NCBI RefSeq assembly: GCF_023016065.1
Contig: NZ_JALKAQ010000006.1
Location: 1-64,000 of the forward strand
Reading direction: 5' to 3'
DNA: 64,000 nucleotides
Source of the DNA: Marinobacter sp. S0848L
Lineage (GTDB): Bacteria > Pseudomonadota > Gammaproteobacteria > Pseudomonadales > Oleiphilaceae
Shown here: positions 62,670 to 64,000 of the stretch, piece after piece
Layout: every line of letters begins with the position of its first letter
How positions within the stretch are numbered: position 1 is the first letter of the stretch
Notes under the pieces: generated by a model
The model's input: only the letters and a program-made list of their open reading frames with translations
Told to the model about the DNA's origin: nothing
Databases searched by the model: none
Position numbers and translations under genes: made by a program

Positions 62670-64000
62670 ATGAACAAGTCCGTCCCAGCCGTAATGATTA
62701 CCGGCCCCGCCTCTGGGCAAGGGAAATCCATGGTGACAGCGGCGTTGGCCCGCCTGCACCGGAATGCCGGGCGTAAGGTGCGAGTGTTTAAGCACGGGCC
62801 GGATTATCTCGACCCCATGGTGCTGGAGGTCGCATCCGGCCACCCTGTCTATCAATTACACCCATGGATGACCGGAGAAGATGAGTGCCGCTGGCGGCTG
62901 TCTGAGGCAGCGCAAGATGCCGACCTTATTCTGATCGAAGGTGCGATGGGGTTGTTCGACGGCGATCCATCCAGTGCTGATTTGGCAAAGCTTATGGGTA
63001 TCCCTGCACTGCCGGTTATCGACGCCGGTGGCATGGCCCAGACCTTTGGCGCTCTTGTGTTGGGGCTTGCCCGCTTTGACCCGGAGCTGTCAATTTATGA
63101 CGTGATTGCGAACAAAATCGGTAGCCCGCGCCACGGTGAAATGCTGAAAGAACGACTGCCGGAAGGGATTCGTCTGCTGGGTGCTATTCCCAGAAACGAC
63201 GCCATGAACATCCCGGAGCGACACTTGGGGTTGATGCAGCCAGCAGAGCTGGGCAACCTCGACCAGAAACTGGATGACGCTGCCCAAGTGCTGAAAGACG
63301 CGGGGCTCGACGCATTGCCGAAAGCGGTGGAAATTCCCACCGTTGAACCGGCAACTAAACCGAAAACGCTATTGGCCGGTGTTCGTATCGCGATCGCTCG
63401 TGATGCCGCCTTCAGTTTTATCTATCGCGCCAACACTGAGTTGTTGCAGGCTATGGGCGCTGAACTGCACTATTTCTCCCCGCTGGAAGACTCGGAGCTG
63501 CCGCCCGCGGATGCGCTTTGGCTTCCAGGTGGTTACCCGGAACTGCACGGCAATACGCTGGCAGAGAATTCCGCGATGGCGAATGCAATTCGTGCCTTTC
63601 ATAACGCAGGTAAGCCAATATTGGCGGAGTGCGGCGGCCTGATGGCCTGCGCGCAAGAGCTATCGGATAAAGACGGCATTGTACATTCGCTGTATGGCTT
63701 GATACCGGGGCGAGCGGGTATGGCCAAGCGCTTACAGGGCCTGGGTATGCACAGCCTGACGACGGAACAAGGCGAGTGGCGGGGCCACACTTTTCACCGA
63801 TCCACGCTGGATACCACTTGGCAACCTGCTGCCCAAACTCAAAAACAGGCGGGCACCGGCAGTGAAGCTGTTTTTTGTGAGAATGCTCTGGTGGCCAGCT
63901 ATTTCCACGGTTACTTCCCCTCAGCACCCGAACTTGTGGCGGCGATTTTCCGCGGTGAGGCACTGATATTTCCGGGTAACTCCGAGAAAGATCATTCGTA
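62670..64000 (+). CDS. cbiA: Cobyrinate a,c-diamide synthase CbiA/CobB, running to window edge
   Basis: The enzyme amidates the a and c side chains of cobyrinate with glutamine and ATP. From the ATG at 62670, with AAGGG upstream, 443 codons are open. They include the P-loop-like GPASGQGKS (12-20), DETHBTIO-type KHGPDYLDPMVLEVASGHP (about 43-61), and a GATase domain with Cys321 in ECGGLMA and His413 in YFHGYFPS. The window ends in TA of the next codon, so the gene may stop there (TAA or TAG) or continue; the length already fits the family. It closes the riboswitch-controlled unit. Confidence 0.92.
   Translation, partial: MNKSVPAVMITGPASGQGKSMVTAALARLHRNAGRKVRVFKHGPDYLDPMVLEVASGHPVYQLHPWMTGEDECRWRLSEAAQDADLILIEGAMGLFDGDPSSADLAKLMGIPALPVIDAGGMAQTFGALVLGLARFDPELSIYDVIANKIGSPRHGEMLKERLPEGIRLLGAIPRNDAMNIPERHLGLMQPAELGNLDQKLDDAAQVLKDAGLDALPKAVEIPTVEPATKPKTLLAGVRIAIARDAAFSFIYRANTELLQAMGAELHYFSPLEDSELPPADALWLPGGYPELHGNTLAENSAMANAIRAFHNAGKPILAECGGLMACAQELSDKDGIVHSLYGLIPGRAGMAKRLQGLGMHSLTTEQGEWRGHTFHRSTLDTTWQPAAQTQKQAGTGSEAVFCENALVASYFHGYFPSAPELVAAIFRGEALIFPGNSEKDHS

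Overview
The window looks like a chromosomal segment of a marine or halophilic gammaproteobacterium, most likely Marinobacter or a close relative. That assignment is an inference from gene content: ectoine-pathway genes with a dedicated aspartokinase, several Na+-coupled transporters (SSS, AGCS and NSS families), two GGDEF cyclases, a PAS chemoreceptor, a nitrate/nitrite assimilation locus and a cobalamin salvage locus. The DNA is moderately GC-rich by eye. I saw no rRNA, tRNA, transposase, phage gene or CRISPR array.

Layout. 1-5.4 kb: a sodium:solute symporter, then ectA-ectB-ask with no ectC between ectB and ask. 5.4-17 kb: housekeeping genes (tag, a phosphopantetheinyl transferase, pdxH, a DUF748 protein, yfbR, an SPFH/NfeD pair, a diguanylate cyclase, a class II amidotransferase, a TM2 protein and an MFS-acyltransferase fusion). 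17-29.4 kb: nitrate assimilation, made of an FAD oxidoreductase-nirB-nirD operon, the antiterminator gene nasR, the nitrate ABC transporter nrtA-nrtB-nrtC/D, and nasA. 29.4-36.5 kb: a SprT-like putative metalloprotease, an orphan hcp, an exbB-exbD-exbD-tonB operon with a Fur-like box, a TauE/SafE exporter, an amidase and an unknown acidic protein. 36.6-53.4 kb: metNIQ, a 1-Cys peroxiredoxin, AGCS and NSS transporters, CBS and degenerate HD-GYP proteins, a second diguanylate cyclase, MATE and EamA transporters, a chemoreceptor, a TetR regulator, an exonuclease and a cNMP/CBS/DUF294 protein. 53.4-64 kb: cobU, cobC, cobT, cbiB and cobD, then a cobalamin riboswitch ahead of btuB-btuF-btuC-btuD-cbiA. 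cbiA runs to the right edge.

The most informative regulation is in the nitrate region. Four sites match the sigma-54 -24/-12 consensus, one ahead of each transcription unit. The nas/nir leader holds two 16-nt hairpins with hexanucleotide loops of the form A1..G4. The second overlaps the 5' arm of a strong intrinsic terminator, which is the arrangement expected of an ANTAR antiterminator target. The nrtA leader has a terminator and one such hairpin. nasR encodes a NIT-ANTAR protein of the NasR type. Together they suggest nitrogen-limitation activation through sigma-54, with a second, nitrate-dependent checkpoint by antitermination on the transporter and nitrite reductase operons. nasA and nasR appear to have short leaders without a terminator.

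Other notable points are the missing ectC, a perfect 17-bp inverted repeat inside a GGDEF gene, a hexanucleotide tandem repeat in tonB, a 74-bp palindrome between nirB and nirD, and an HD-GYP protein that has lost its HD residues.
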